A DNA stretch of 12,492 bases from positions 1-12,492 of the forward strand of contig JANOAR010000100.1 of the NCBI GenBank assembly GCA_031411235.1. Reading direction: 5' to 3'. Each line of letters starts with the position of its first letter. Positions within the stretch are counted from its first letter, which is position 1. The notes beneath the pieces were generated by a model that searched no databases, was not told where the DNA came from, and worked only from the letters and a program-made list of their open reading frames with translations. Made by a program: the position numbers and the translations under genes. Shown piece by piece: positions 1 to 6,613 of this stretch. This stretch comes from JANOAR01 sp031411235. Its GTDB lineage: Bacteria; Verrucomicrobiota; Verrucomicrobiia; Verrucomicrobiales; Verrucomicrobiaceae.

Positions 1-436
1 CAAGGATCATGTGAAAGTCGATGTGAAGGACAAGCTCATCCTCAAGGCGGTGGTCACCCCAGCCAGTGTGCATGACAGCCAGGCGTTGGATGAACTCATC
101 GATGAGGGAGATCACGTCGTGTATGCCGACAGCGCCTACTCTGGCGCGCCCATCAAGGCAACGCTCGCCGCCAAGAAAGTGGCGCCGCAGATCAACGAAA
201 AGGGCACCCGCGGCCACCCGCTGAGCGAAGAGCAAAAGGCCAGCAACCGCGAGAAGTCGCTCACCCGCTCACGAGTGGAGCATGTGTTTGCGCAGATGAG
301 CGGGAGCATGAAAGCCCTGTATCAAAGGTGCATCGGCCTGCAGCGCAACGCCGCGTGCCTGACGCTCACCAACCTCGTCTATAACAGGCTGCGCTTCGAG
401 CAGATCAAGCGCCTCAAACTCAACGCCGCAGCGTGA
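1..436 (+). mobile_element. 3' part of an IS5-type insertion sequence
   Basis: The window opens inside a transposase gene, so only the distal part of an insertion sequence is present. The right end is not certain: no terminal inverted repeat can be matched because the left end lies outside the window. A 9-bp inverted repeat begins 36 bases after the transposase stop and might belong to the element's end or might be unrelated. The element lies directly upstream of an exported propeller gene reading in the same direction. Confidence 0.7.
2..436 (+). CDS. IS5-family DDE transposase, C-terminal part (5' end outside window)
   Basis: The frame is open from base 2, and the first residues (KDHVKVDVKDK) are the usual middle of an IS5-type transposase, so the GTG at 11 is not a true start. 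Counting from that GTG, the second catalytic Asp is D40 in YADSAYSG and the catalytic Glu is E90 in RSRVEHVF, 50 residues apart, which fits the DDE fold of this family. The first catalytic Asp must lie upstream of the window. The C-terminus, with LTNLVYNRLR and a basic tail, looks intact and ends at TGA. Whether the full element is active cannot be judged. Family assignment is by motif recognition and is quite secure; the subgroup is not. Confidence 0.88.
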   Translation, partial: KDHVKVDVKDKLILKAVVTPASVHDSQALDELIDEGDHVVYADSAYSGAPIKATLAAKKVAPQINEKGTRGHPLSEEQKASNREKSLTRSRVEHVFAQMSGSMKALYQRCIGLQRNAACLTLTNLVYNRLRFEQIKRLKLNAAA

Positions 437-471
437 GCTGTGCCCAGATCACACCCGCAACGATGGGAAAC

Positions 472-516
472 GACACGCGACACCCCAAATTGGCTCATTG
501 AGGTCACTCGCGTGTC
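472..516. repeat. 9-bp perfect inverted repeat in the gene-free stretch 437-717
   Basis: GACACGCGA at 472-480 is the exact reverse complement of TCGCGTGTC at 508-516, with 27 bases between. It lies 36 bases after the transposase stop, so it may belong to the insertion sequence end or be a weak hairpin. No T-run follows it, so an intrinsic terminator is unlikely. The remaining bases of 437-717 hold no convincing gene, RNA or promoter that I can support. Confidence 0.4.
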
Positions 517-717
517 TTCAAAATGACTTTCCAGAACGAAAGTCCAACGGAGCAAAATCGTTTTCGGGTGTGTCCTTAAGTTCTTCGCAATTACTCACGG
601 TGGGCGGTCACTTGATAGTGAACACTGTGAATCCGCTGCCAACTCTACCCATCAATGATGATCTTTTGTATCATTTTGGAGTTCTCATCGGGCGGCGGGC
701 GTGCATGATCGGTGGCT

Positions 718-1701
718 ATGAAAATTTCGCTTTTGCTTCTCTCGTCGTTGCTCGTGCTACCTGTTCTTTTTGTTGAGTCCGCTGCGGCGGAGGCGGGTGG
801 GATGATTGAAAAACTGGATCCGGCGCTGGAGGCTTTGATCGCCAGCGATGCCAAGGTGGAAGTCCTCGCGACGGGCTTCAAGTGGTCGGAGGGGCCGGTG
901 TGGTTGGATGGGGCGATTGTGTTTTCCGATGTGCCTAACAACACAGCGTTTCGCTGGAAGGAAGGCGATGCGGCAGCGGCGTTGTTTTTGAAGCCAAGCG
1001 GGTCGGTCAGTGATGCTACGGGGCAGGGCTCGAATGGCCTAGCCCGCGATGCGAAGGGCAACCTGATTCTCTGCCAGCATGGTGACCGCTGCATCGCGCG
1101 GCTGGAGAAGGATGGGAAGTTCACGGCGCTGGCGAGCACGTTTGAGGACAAGCGCTTCAACAGCCCGAACGACCTGTGCATTCATCGCGATGGCACGATC
1201 TTCTTCACCGATCCACCCTATGGACTGAAGAAAGGCAGCGCACCGGAGCTGGACTTCCATGGCGTGTATCGACTGGGCACGGATGGGAAGGTGACGGCAC
1301 TCGTCAAAGACGTGAAGTGGCCCAATGGCATCGCACTGAGCGCCGATGAGCAGACGCTCTATGTGGCGGTGTCTGACCGCGATCATCCCTGCGTGCGGGC
1401 TTATGATTTGCAAGGCGGCAAGGGGCGCGAGGTATTCGATGCGACGCCGCTGAAGAGCGCTGAGCGCAAGGGCGGCTGCGATGGCTTGAAGGTGGATGCG
1501 CTGGGCAATATCTGGACGACGGGGCCTGGCGGTGTGCTGATTTTATCCAAAGACGGCAAGCACTTGGGCAGCATTTTGACGGGGCAACCCACGGCGAATT
1601 GTGCCTTCGGTGGCAGCGATGGCTCGGTGCTCTACATCACGTCGAATATGAATCTGCTGCGCGTGCAGACGAAGGTGAAAGGCGCGGGGCTACCCCAGTA
1701 G
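718..1701 (+). CDS. Exported SMP-30/gluconolactonase/LRE-type beta-propeller protein
   Basis: This 327-residue protein belongs to the SMP-30/gluconolactonase family, six-bladed metal-dependent propellers that hydrolyse sugar lactones or related esters. Residues 1-24 form a signal peptide (KISLLLLSSLLVLPVLF, then SAAA), so it acts in the periplasm or outside. The metal and active-site positions known from the family are all visible: E58 in WSEGP, N151 in NSPNDL, N203 in WPNG and D255 in CDGL. TDPPYG at 164-169 is another family signature. I chose the ATG at 718; an in-frame GTG at 712 would add two residues. No strong ribosome binding site is present. Length and motifs are complete. The substrate cannot be told from sequence; family members include gluconolactonases and lactonases with other substrates. 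It may form its own unit, with the helicase gene 67 bases downstream. Confidence 0.88.
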   Translation: MKISLLLLSSLLVLPVLFVESAAAEAGGMIEKLDPALEALIASDAKVEVLATGFKWSEGPVWLDGAIVFSDVPNNTAFRWKEGDAAAALFLKPSGSVSDATGQGSNGLARDAKGNLILCQHGDRCIARLEKDGKFTALASTFEDKRFNSPNDLCIHRDGTIFFTDPPYGLKKGSAPELDFHGVYRLGTDGKVTALVKDVKWPNGIALSADEQTLYVAVSDRDHPCVRAYDLQGGKGREVFDATPLKSAERKGGCDGLKVDALGNIWTTGPGGVLILSKDGKHLGSILTGQPTANCAFGGSDGSVLYITSNMNLLRVQTKVKGAGLPQ

Positions 1702-1768
1702 CGAGAGGGATCGACGACCAGCACTATGGCCGTCCCGTCCGCACACTTTTCTTTCCATCGCATTCATC

Positions 1769-3721
1769 ATGGACATCAGCACCACCCTTCAGCAGCACTT
1801 TGGTCACAGCGAATTTCGAGCGGGGCAGGAGGCTGTGATCCATGCGCTGCTCGCGGGGCGATCCGCCTTGGCGATCTTCCCCACGGGCGGTGGCAAGTCG
1901 CTCTGCTACCAACTCCCAGCGCTGCATTTACCAGGGCTCACACTGATCATCTCGCCACTCATTGCATTGATGAAGGATCAGGTCGAAAGCCTTGTCGCGC
2001 GGGGTATCCAGGCCGCACGGCTGGACTCCACCCTCACCGCTGCCGAGGTCTCAGGTGTCTTTGAAATGATGCGCCATGGGACGCTGAAGCTGCTCTACAT
2101 CGCCCCCGAGCGGCTGATGAGTGAGTCCTTCATGGAGCGCCTCGCACGCACCAAAATCTCGCTGCTCGCCATCGACGAATCGCACTGCATTTCAGAGTGG
2201 GGACACAATTTCAGACCCGAGTATCTGCGCCTCGCGGAGGTCGCTCGCAGGCTCCAGCTACATCCAGTGCTGGCCCTCACGGCGACGGCGACGCCGAGTG
2301 TCGCCAAGGACATCTGCAAGGCCTTCCAAATAACACCCGAGGATCAAATCCAGACGCCCTTTCATCGGCGCAATCTCGCCCTGTACGTCACGCCCGTGAG
2401 TGCTGCCGAGCGCTTGCCTCTGCTATGCAAGAAGCTGCAAAAATTCCGCCGCTTCCCTGCGATCATCTACGTGACGCTGCAACACACTGCCGAGCAAGTG
2501 GCTGCCTATTTGGCCCAGGCTGGGCTCAATGCCCGGGCCTACCATGCTGGCATGAAGGATGAAATGCGCAGCGAGGTGCAAGATGGTTTCATGGGTGGCA
2601 GCATCGACATCATCGTCGCGACCATCGCCTTTGGTATGGGCATCGATAAGTCCAATATCCGCTCGGTGTATCACTTCAACTTGCCCAAGACGCTGGAGAA
2701 CTATCAGCAAGAAATTGGCCGTGCGGGTCGCGATGGCCAAGGCAGCCATTGCGAAATGATGGCCTGTGGCGACGACACGATCGTGCTGCAAAATTTCGTC
2801 TTCGGCGACACGCCCACCCCACTCGCCTTGCGCAGCCTTCTCGACATTTTACTGTGCCAAGGCGATGAGTTCGACATCAGTCGTTATGACCTGGCGCACA
2901 CGGTGGACATCCGGCCGCTCGTCCTGGAGACGGTGCTCACCTACTTGGAACTCGATGGTTATGTGATGCCGCTCGGTGCCTTTTACACGGGCTATCAGAT
3001 GCGCTTGTTGAAGCCTGAGTCGGCCATCTTCGCGGGCCATACGCCCGAGCGACAAGCCTTTCTGAAACGCCTTTTTGGCGTCGCTAAGCGCGGCCCCACT
3101 TGGCATACGATTGAAGACCTCGAAGCTGCCGCGCAACAACTTGGCGAACCCCGCGAGCGCTTGCAAAAGGCCGTCAACTGGCTGGAAGAAATGGGAGCCG
3201 TGCAGGTCAAACCCAGCGGTCTGCGCCATCGTTACCGCCTCATGGGCGACCCAGCGCTGCGCGATGTCGATGCCATCGCCGCGAAGATGCAAAAACAGTT
3301 CGCCGAACGCGAGACGACCGATGCCCATCGCATCCAGCAGATCCTCGATCTTGCCTCCGATCCCACCTGCCTCACGCGGCATCTGTTGCGCTACTTTGGT
3401 GAGGATTTGGAAGCTGACTGCGGCCACTGCGGCAGTTGCTTGGAAGCCGCAAAAAATCCTGAAGCAACTCGTGTGCGACGCACCATCCCACGTAGCGCCG
3501 AACCCACGATCACGTCCCAGCACATCGCTGCGATCCATGCCCTGAAAACACGCGGCCACACTTCGCTGGCATCGCCACGCCAGCTCACGCGCTACCTTTG
3601 TGGCCTTACCAGCCCCGCAACCACTCGCGAGCGCATCACCAGGGGGGACACCTTTGGGATGCTCGATAGCTTCCCGTTCCCACGGGTGCTGGAGTTGGTC
3701 GAGGAAATGGACAAGGTCTGA
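1769..3721 (+). CDS. recQ: RecQ-family ATP-dependent DNA helicase, variant architecture
   Basis: This 650-residue protein is a superfamily 2 3'-5' DNA helicase of the RecQ family, expected to act in recombination and repair of stalled forks. The core is complete: motif 0 around FRAGQ (16-20), Walker A TGGGKS (39-44), DESH (136-139), the aromatic-rich loop ISEWGHNFRPEY (141-152), TATAT (171-175) and QEIGRAGRDG (314-323). The zinc module is present as C534, C551, C554 and C557 beside RYFGE. Between core and zinc module lie about 200 residues, far more than in Escherichia coli RecQ, where the zinc helices follow the core directly. This segment has a winged-helix-like look (KAVNWLEEMGAV). No HRDC domain is seen; the C-terminus instead has a block SPRQLTRYLCGLTSP followed by FPRVLELVEEM. 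The ATG at 1769 places motif 0 at the usual distance; no Shine-Dalgarno sequence is visible. It is probably a RecQ paralogue rather than the housekeeping copy. Confidence 0.93.
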   Translation: MDISTTLQQHFGHSEFRAGQEAVIHALLAGRSALAIFPTGGGKSLCYQLPALHLPGLTLIISPLIALMKDQVESLVARGIQAARLDSTLTAAEVSGVFEMMRHGTLKLLYIAPERLMSESFMERLARTKISLLAIDESHCISEWGHNFRPEYLRLAEVARRLQLHPVLALTATATPSVAKDICKAFQITPEDQIQTPFHRRNLALYVTPVSAAERLPLLCKKLQKFRRFPAIIYVTLQHTAEQVAAYLAQAGLNARAYHAGMKDEMRSEVQDGFMGGSIDIIVATIAFGMGIDKSNIRSVYHFNLPKTLENYQQEIGRAGRDGQGSHCEMMACGDDTIVLQNFVFGDTPTPLALRSLLDILLCQGDEFDISRYDLAHTVDIRPLVLETVLTYLELDGYVMPLGAFYTGYQMRLLKPESAIFAGHTPERQAFLKRLFGVAKRGPTWHTIEDLEAAAQQLGEPRERLQKAVNWLEEMGAVQVKPSGLRHRYRLMGDPALRDVDAIAAKMQKQFAERETTDAHRIQQILDLASDPTCLTRHLLRYFGEDLEADCGHCGSCLEAAKNPEATRVRRTIPRSAEPTITSQHIAAIHALKTRGHTSLASPRQLTRYLCGLTSPATTRERITRGDTFGMLDSFPFPRVLELVEEMDKV

Positions 3722-3741
3722 CAACCGCCATTCGTTATTCC

Positions 3742-4614
3742 ATGAACGTCCATCATCTCGAACTTTTTTATTACGTCGCGCGTCACGGCGGTATCAGCGC
3801 GGCTGCGCGGCAGATTCCGTATGGCATTCAGCAGCCAGCGATCAGCGCCCAGATTATCCAACTCGAAGACGTGTTGGGCATCACGCTGTTTCATCGGCGA
3901 CCCTTCCAACTGACGAGCGAAGGCGAGCTGTTGTATGAGCATATCAAGCCCTTCTTTGGCAACCTCGCTGAGCTGGAATTGAAGTTGCGTGGTGGGCGCG
4001 ATGAGCGGTTACGCATCGCAGCGCCAGAAGTGGTGCAGCGCGACTACTTGCCCGAGCTGCTCGCCCGCGTGCGCCGTCGTGAGCCCCGGTTTCACTTCAC
4101 GCTCACGCATGGTCGGCAGCACGAGATAGAGGCGTTGCTGCTGAGCCAAGACATTGATCTCGGCTTGGCACTCATGGCGGACAAAGCGGTCGCTGGTGTC
4201 ACGACTCGTGAACTGCTGACGCTGCCCATGGTCATGCTCGTGCCGGAAAAATCCAAAATTCAATCGGCGGACGAGGTACTGGAGCGAGATCGCATCGACG
4301 TACCGCTGATCACGCTTGGCACCACCGAGGCACTGAGCCGAGTGTTTCAAGCCGAGCTACGGAACCGCGACATCGACTGGCTCCCCGCGCTGGAGCTGGG
4401 TGGGCTGGATCTCATCGCCAGCTATGTTGCGCAGGGTTTTGGTATTGGACTCAGTCTCGAGGTGCCTCGTCCACTTGCCATCGCGGGTGTTCGAGAGCTG
4501 CCTTTATCGGGCTTTCCGCCGATCGGCTTCCATGCTCTTTGGTGTGGCCGTTTGTCTGCCGTGGCAGAGTCATTTATTGGTGAAGCTACGAACCTTGTCA
4601 GCGGCAAGCGCTGA
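3742..4614 (+). CDS. LysR-type transcriptional regulator
   Basis: This 290-residue protein has the LysR layout. An N-terminal winged helix-turn-helix (about residues 1-60) contains HHLELFYYVARHGGISAAAR, then QQPAISAQIIQLE and LGITLFHRRPFQLTSEGE. From about residue 90 there is a periplasmic-binding-protein-like effector domain, with RIAAPEVV at its start and GFGIGLSLEVP near the end. Such proteins bind as tetramers upstream of target genes and respond to a small molecule. The gene starts 20 bases after the helicase stop and could be co-transcribed with it. It is not divergent from any gene here, so its target is not obvious and it may act elsewhere. No Shine-Dalgarno sequence precedes the ATG. 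The family is certain; ligand and regulon are unknown. Confidence 0.92.
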   Translation: MNVHHLELFYYVARHGGISAAARQIPYGIQQPAISAQIIQLEDVLGITLFHRRPFQLTSEGELLYEHIKPFFGNLAELELKLRGGRDERLRIAAPEVVQRDYLPELLARVRRREPRFHFTLTHGRQHEIEALLLSQDIDLGLALMADKAVAGVTTRELLTLPMVMLVPEKSKIQSADEVLERDRIDVPLITLGTTEALSRVFQAELRNRDIDWLPALELGGLDLIASYVAQGFGIGLSLEVPRPLAIAGVRELPLSGFPPIGFHALWCGRLSAVAESFIGEATNLVSGKR

Positions 4615-4661
4615 AGCGACTCGATCGTTGGCAAGGCAACGAAAGCCTTCTCTTCCAGCGC

Positions 4662-4699
4662 AAAAAAAAGAGCGGTGCAGGATTGCTCCTGCACCGCTC
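4662..4699 (-). terminator. Intrinsic terminator of the DUF1501 gene
   Basis: A perfect 13-bp stem (4670-4682 with 4687-4699, GAGCGGTGCAGGA arm) closes a four-base loop at 4683-4686. On the minus strand it is followed directly by eight T residues (A-run at 4662-4669). It begins 27 bases after the stop of the DUF1501 gene. On the plus strand no T-run follows, so it is a weaker end for the converging regulator gene. Confidence 0.93.
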
Positions 4700-4726
4700 A
4701 AATGGATGTTCTAGCACCTTCGCGAA

Positions 4727-6064
4727 TTACGCGATGAGGTCGGTGAGGATCTGGCCACCGTTGACGATGTCGATAGGGCGACCACCATCGGCCATGAGGC
4801 GCTTCTCGCTGTTGATACCGAGGAGGCGATACATGGTCTTGGCGAGATCTTCGGGGCCAACCGGGTTCTCTTCGGGCTCAGCACCGAGGGCGTCGGACTT
4901 GCCGTGGATGAAGCCTTTTTTCACGCCGCCGCCAGCCATCGCGACGGAGAAGACGCGAGGGTAATGGTCGCGACCATTGGTGCCATTGATCTTGGGGGTA
5001 CGGCCAAACTCGGAGCTGACGAGGACGAGGGTGGTGTCCAACATGCCGCGCTCTTCGAGGTCTTTGATAAGGCGCGCAAAGGCAACATCGAAGTTAGGTG
5101 CTTGGCCTTCAAAGGCTCCTTTGATATTGGAGTGGTGATCCCAGCCGCCGTAGTTCACGGACACCATACGGGTGCCTGCCTCAACGAGACGACGTGCGAG
5201 GAGGAAGCGCTGGCCAGCAGCGTTGCGACCATATTCATCACGCAGTTTGTCGGTTTCGGCATTGAGGTTGAAGGCTTCGCGTGCCTTATCGGAACTGATG
5301 AGGCTGTAAGCGGCATTGTAGAAACTATCCATCGCGTTGAGTGCGTCGGATTTTTCGATGCTGCGGAAGTGCTCGTCCACGGCTCCGAGGAGTGAGCGAC
5401 GGCGATCAAAGCGCTTGGTGTCAATGTCCTTGGGGGTCGCGAGGTCGCGCACGCTGAAGCCTTTGTCCGCAGGGTCGCTGCCGAGGGCAAACGGGCCGAA
5501 GGCGGTGCTCATGTAGCCGCTGCCTTGCTCAGGGGCGAAGACATTGGGGATGGCCACGTAAGGCGGCAAGTTGTTACGCGAGCCCTGCTCGTGGGAGATC
5601 ACGGAGCCAAAGCTGGGGAACTTCAGCGCTGGGCTGGGGCGGTAGCCAGTAAACATGTTGTGGGTGCCACGCTCGTGGGCAGCCTCGCCGTGGGTCATGG
5701 AACGGATGATGCTGATCTTGTCCATGATCTTGGCAATGTTGGCGAACTTCTCGCCGACATATTCACCTGTGACGCCTTTGATGGGGCTGAAGGGGCCGCG
5801 ATACTCGGGTGCGGCGAAGGGCTTAGGATCCCAGGATTCATGCTGAGCCATGCCGCCTGGCAGGTAGATATGAATGATCGACTGGGCGACGGGCTTGAAA
5901 GTCTCAACCTCAGGCATGGTGGACTGTGCAGCCTGGAGCTTCAGCAGTTGTGGAAGCGTCAGGCCAAGTCCAGCCATGGCTCCTACTTGAAGGAAGTCAC
6001 GGCGTCCCTGAGCAGTCGTGAAGAGGTTGCTGTGATTGCCTGAGCACAAACGGTGCATTTTCAT
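4727..6064 (-). CDS. Tat-exported DUF1501 family protein
   Basis: This 445-residue protein belongs to the DUF1501 family, abundant in Planctomycetes and Verrucomicrobia and distantly related to the alkaline phosphatase/sulfatase fold. A twin-arginine signal is clear: GRRDFLQVG at 20-28, followed by a moderately hydrophobic stretch (AMAGLGLTLPQLL), so the folded protein is exported. Family blocks are present in order: IHIYLPGGMAQHESWDPK (64-81), MTHGEAAHERGTHN (123-136), SSEFGRTP (350-357), RDHYPRVFSVAMAGGG (365-380) and, close to the end, MADGGRP. Many family members sit beside a DUF1549/DUF1553 cytochrome-c-type partner. None lies within this window, where its upstream neighbour is a small basic protein with its own terminator, so this copy appears to be a single-gene unit. 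Its biochemical activity is unknown. No Shine-Dalgarno sequence precedes the ATG at 6064; an in-frame ATG at 6058 is possible. Confidence 0.92.
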   Translation of the reverse strand: MKMHRLCSGNHSNLFTTAQGRRDFLQVGAMAGLGLTLPQLLKLQAAQSTMPEVETFKPVAQSIIHIYLPGGMAQHESWDPKPFAAPEYRGPFSPIKGVTGEYVGEKFANIAKIMDKISIIRSMTHGEAAHERGTHNMFTGYRPSPALKFPSFGSVISHEQGSRNNLPPYVAIPNVFAPEQGSGYMSTAFGPFALGSDPADKGFSVRDLATPKDIDTKRFDRRRSLLGAVDEHFRSIEKSDALNAMDSFYNAAYSLISSDKAREAFNLNAETDKLRDEYGRNAAGQRFLLARRLVEAGTRMVSVNYGGWDHHSNIKGAFEGQAPNFDVAFARLIKDLEERGMLDTTLVLVSSEFGRTPKINGTNGRDHYPRVFSVAMAGGGVKKGFIHGKSDALGAEPEENPVGPEDLAKTMYRLLGINSEKRLMADGGRPIDIVNGGQILTDLIA

Positions 6065-6191
6065 ATGAGTGTATCGGAGGGTTTTGGGTTCGAGGGGAAA
6101 TTACGATCCAGCCCACGGGGTCTTGCATCCAGCACAAATTTTCTTTGCATAATCATCACTCAGCCGTGGCCTGACGACTTGGCCACCCAAC

Positions 6192-6226
6192 AAAAAGCAG
6201 GGCCGGAGTCGCCTCCAGCCCTGCTT
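6192..6226 (-). terminator. Intrinsic terminator of the small basic protein gene
   Basis: AAGCAGGGC at 6195-6203 pairs with GCCCTGCTT at 6218-6226. After one C/A mismatch, GGAG (6205-6208) pairs with CTCC (6213-6216) around a four-base loop. On the minus strand the lower stem runs into a short T-run (complement of 6192-6196). It starts 28 bases after the gene's stop. The rest of the gap up to 6064 holds no recognisable gene. Confidence 0.82.
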
Positions 6227-6254
6227 CGTGAATGATAACTAACCTGTGTGCGAA

Positions 6255-6482
6255 CTACTCTTCAGCCGCAGATTCAGGAGCTTTTGCCTTGGCCGCTTTC
6301 TTCGCGGCTGGCTTCTTTGCGGCTGCTACTTTTTTAGCGGGCTTAGGAGCATCGCTAGCGCCAGCGACCTTGGTGCGGCCCGATGAACGACGGCTTACTC
6401 CTGCCTTGGCGAGGGCTTTCTTGCGAGCGAGATAGTTCTTGCGACGAGTGCGCTTGACGACGGCTTTGAGTTGCTGACCCAT
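6255..6482 (-). CDS. Small Lys/Ala-rich basic protein with a histone-H1-like tail
   Basis: The 75-residue product has two parts. The first 35 residues (GQQLKAVVKRTRRKNYLARK and on) are strongly basic and probably helical. The rest is a low-complexity tail of KPAKK, AAAKK and PAAKK units that ends in an acidic PESAAEE. Such tails are known from histone-H1-like and AlgP-type bacterial DNA-binding proteins, so a nucleoid- or RNA-binding role is plausible but not shown. I do not recognise a named family for the N-terminus. The gene stands alone between gaps of 131 and 190 bases and has its own terminator, which supports it as a real, separately transcribed gene despite its length. No Shine-Dalgarno sequence precedes the ATG. 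Confidence 0.8.
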   Translation of the reverse strand: MGQQLKAVVKRTRRKNYLARKKALAKAGVSRRSSGRTKVAGASDAPKPAKKVAAAKKPAAKKAAKAKAPESAAEE

Positions 6483-6613
6483 GATGTATAGAGCTTGATT
6501 ACTTGAAGGTGAAAACGAGCGGCGATAGTCTCACCATCGTGAGGGTAAGCAAGAGGGAATACGGATTTCGGGAATTCAGGCGCAGAACCTCCACATCCAT
6601 ACTTGCACTCAAC

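Noticed and set aside
645..1181. A 178-codon minus-strand frame
   Set aside because: It is opposite the SMP-30-type gene and has no recognisable motif or signal.
2849..3724. A 291-codon open frame on the minus strand opposite the helicase gene
   Set aside because: The plus strand encodes a clear RecQ protein; the antisense product shows no recognisable domain.
1769..4614. RecQ helicase plus regulator as a possible defence system
   Set aside because: There is no nuclease, effector or other defence-type gene beside them, and both are common chromosomal families.
4904..5395. A 163-codon plus-strand frame
   Set aside because: It runs antisense within the DUF1501 gene, whose family motifs are unmistakable.
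6079..6096. A T-loop-like GGGTTCGAGGGG that might suggest a tRNA
   Set aside because: No matching acceptor, D or anticodon arms can be folded around it.
6485..6513. A promoter-like pair TTCACC and TATACA, 17 bases apart, ahead of the small basic protein gene
   Set aside because: The -10-like box ends two bases from the ATG, so transcription would start inside the gene; I could not support it.
6530..6543. A small hairpin (CTCAC with GTGAG) between the propeller and the basic protein gene
   Set aside because: The stem has only five pairs and no T-run, so it is not a credible terminator for the operon.
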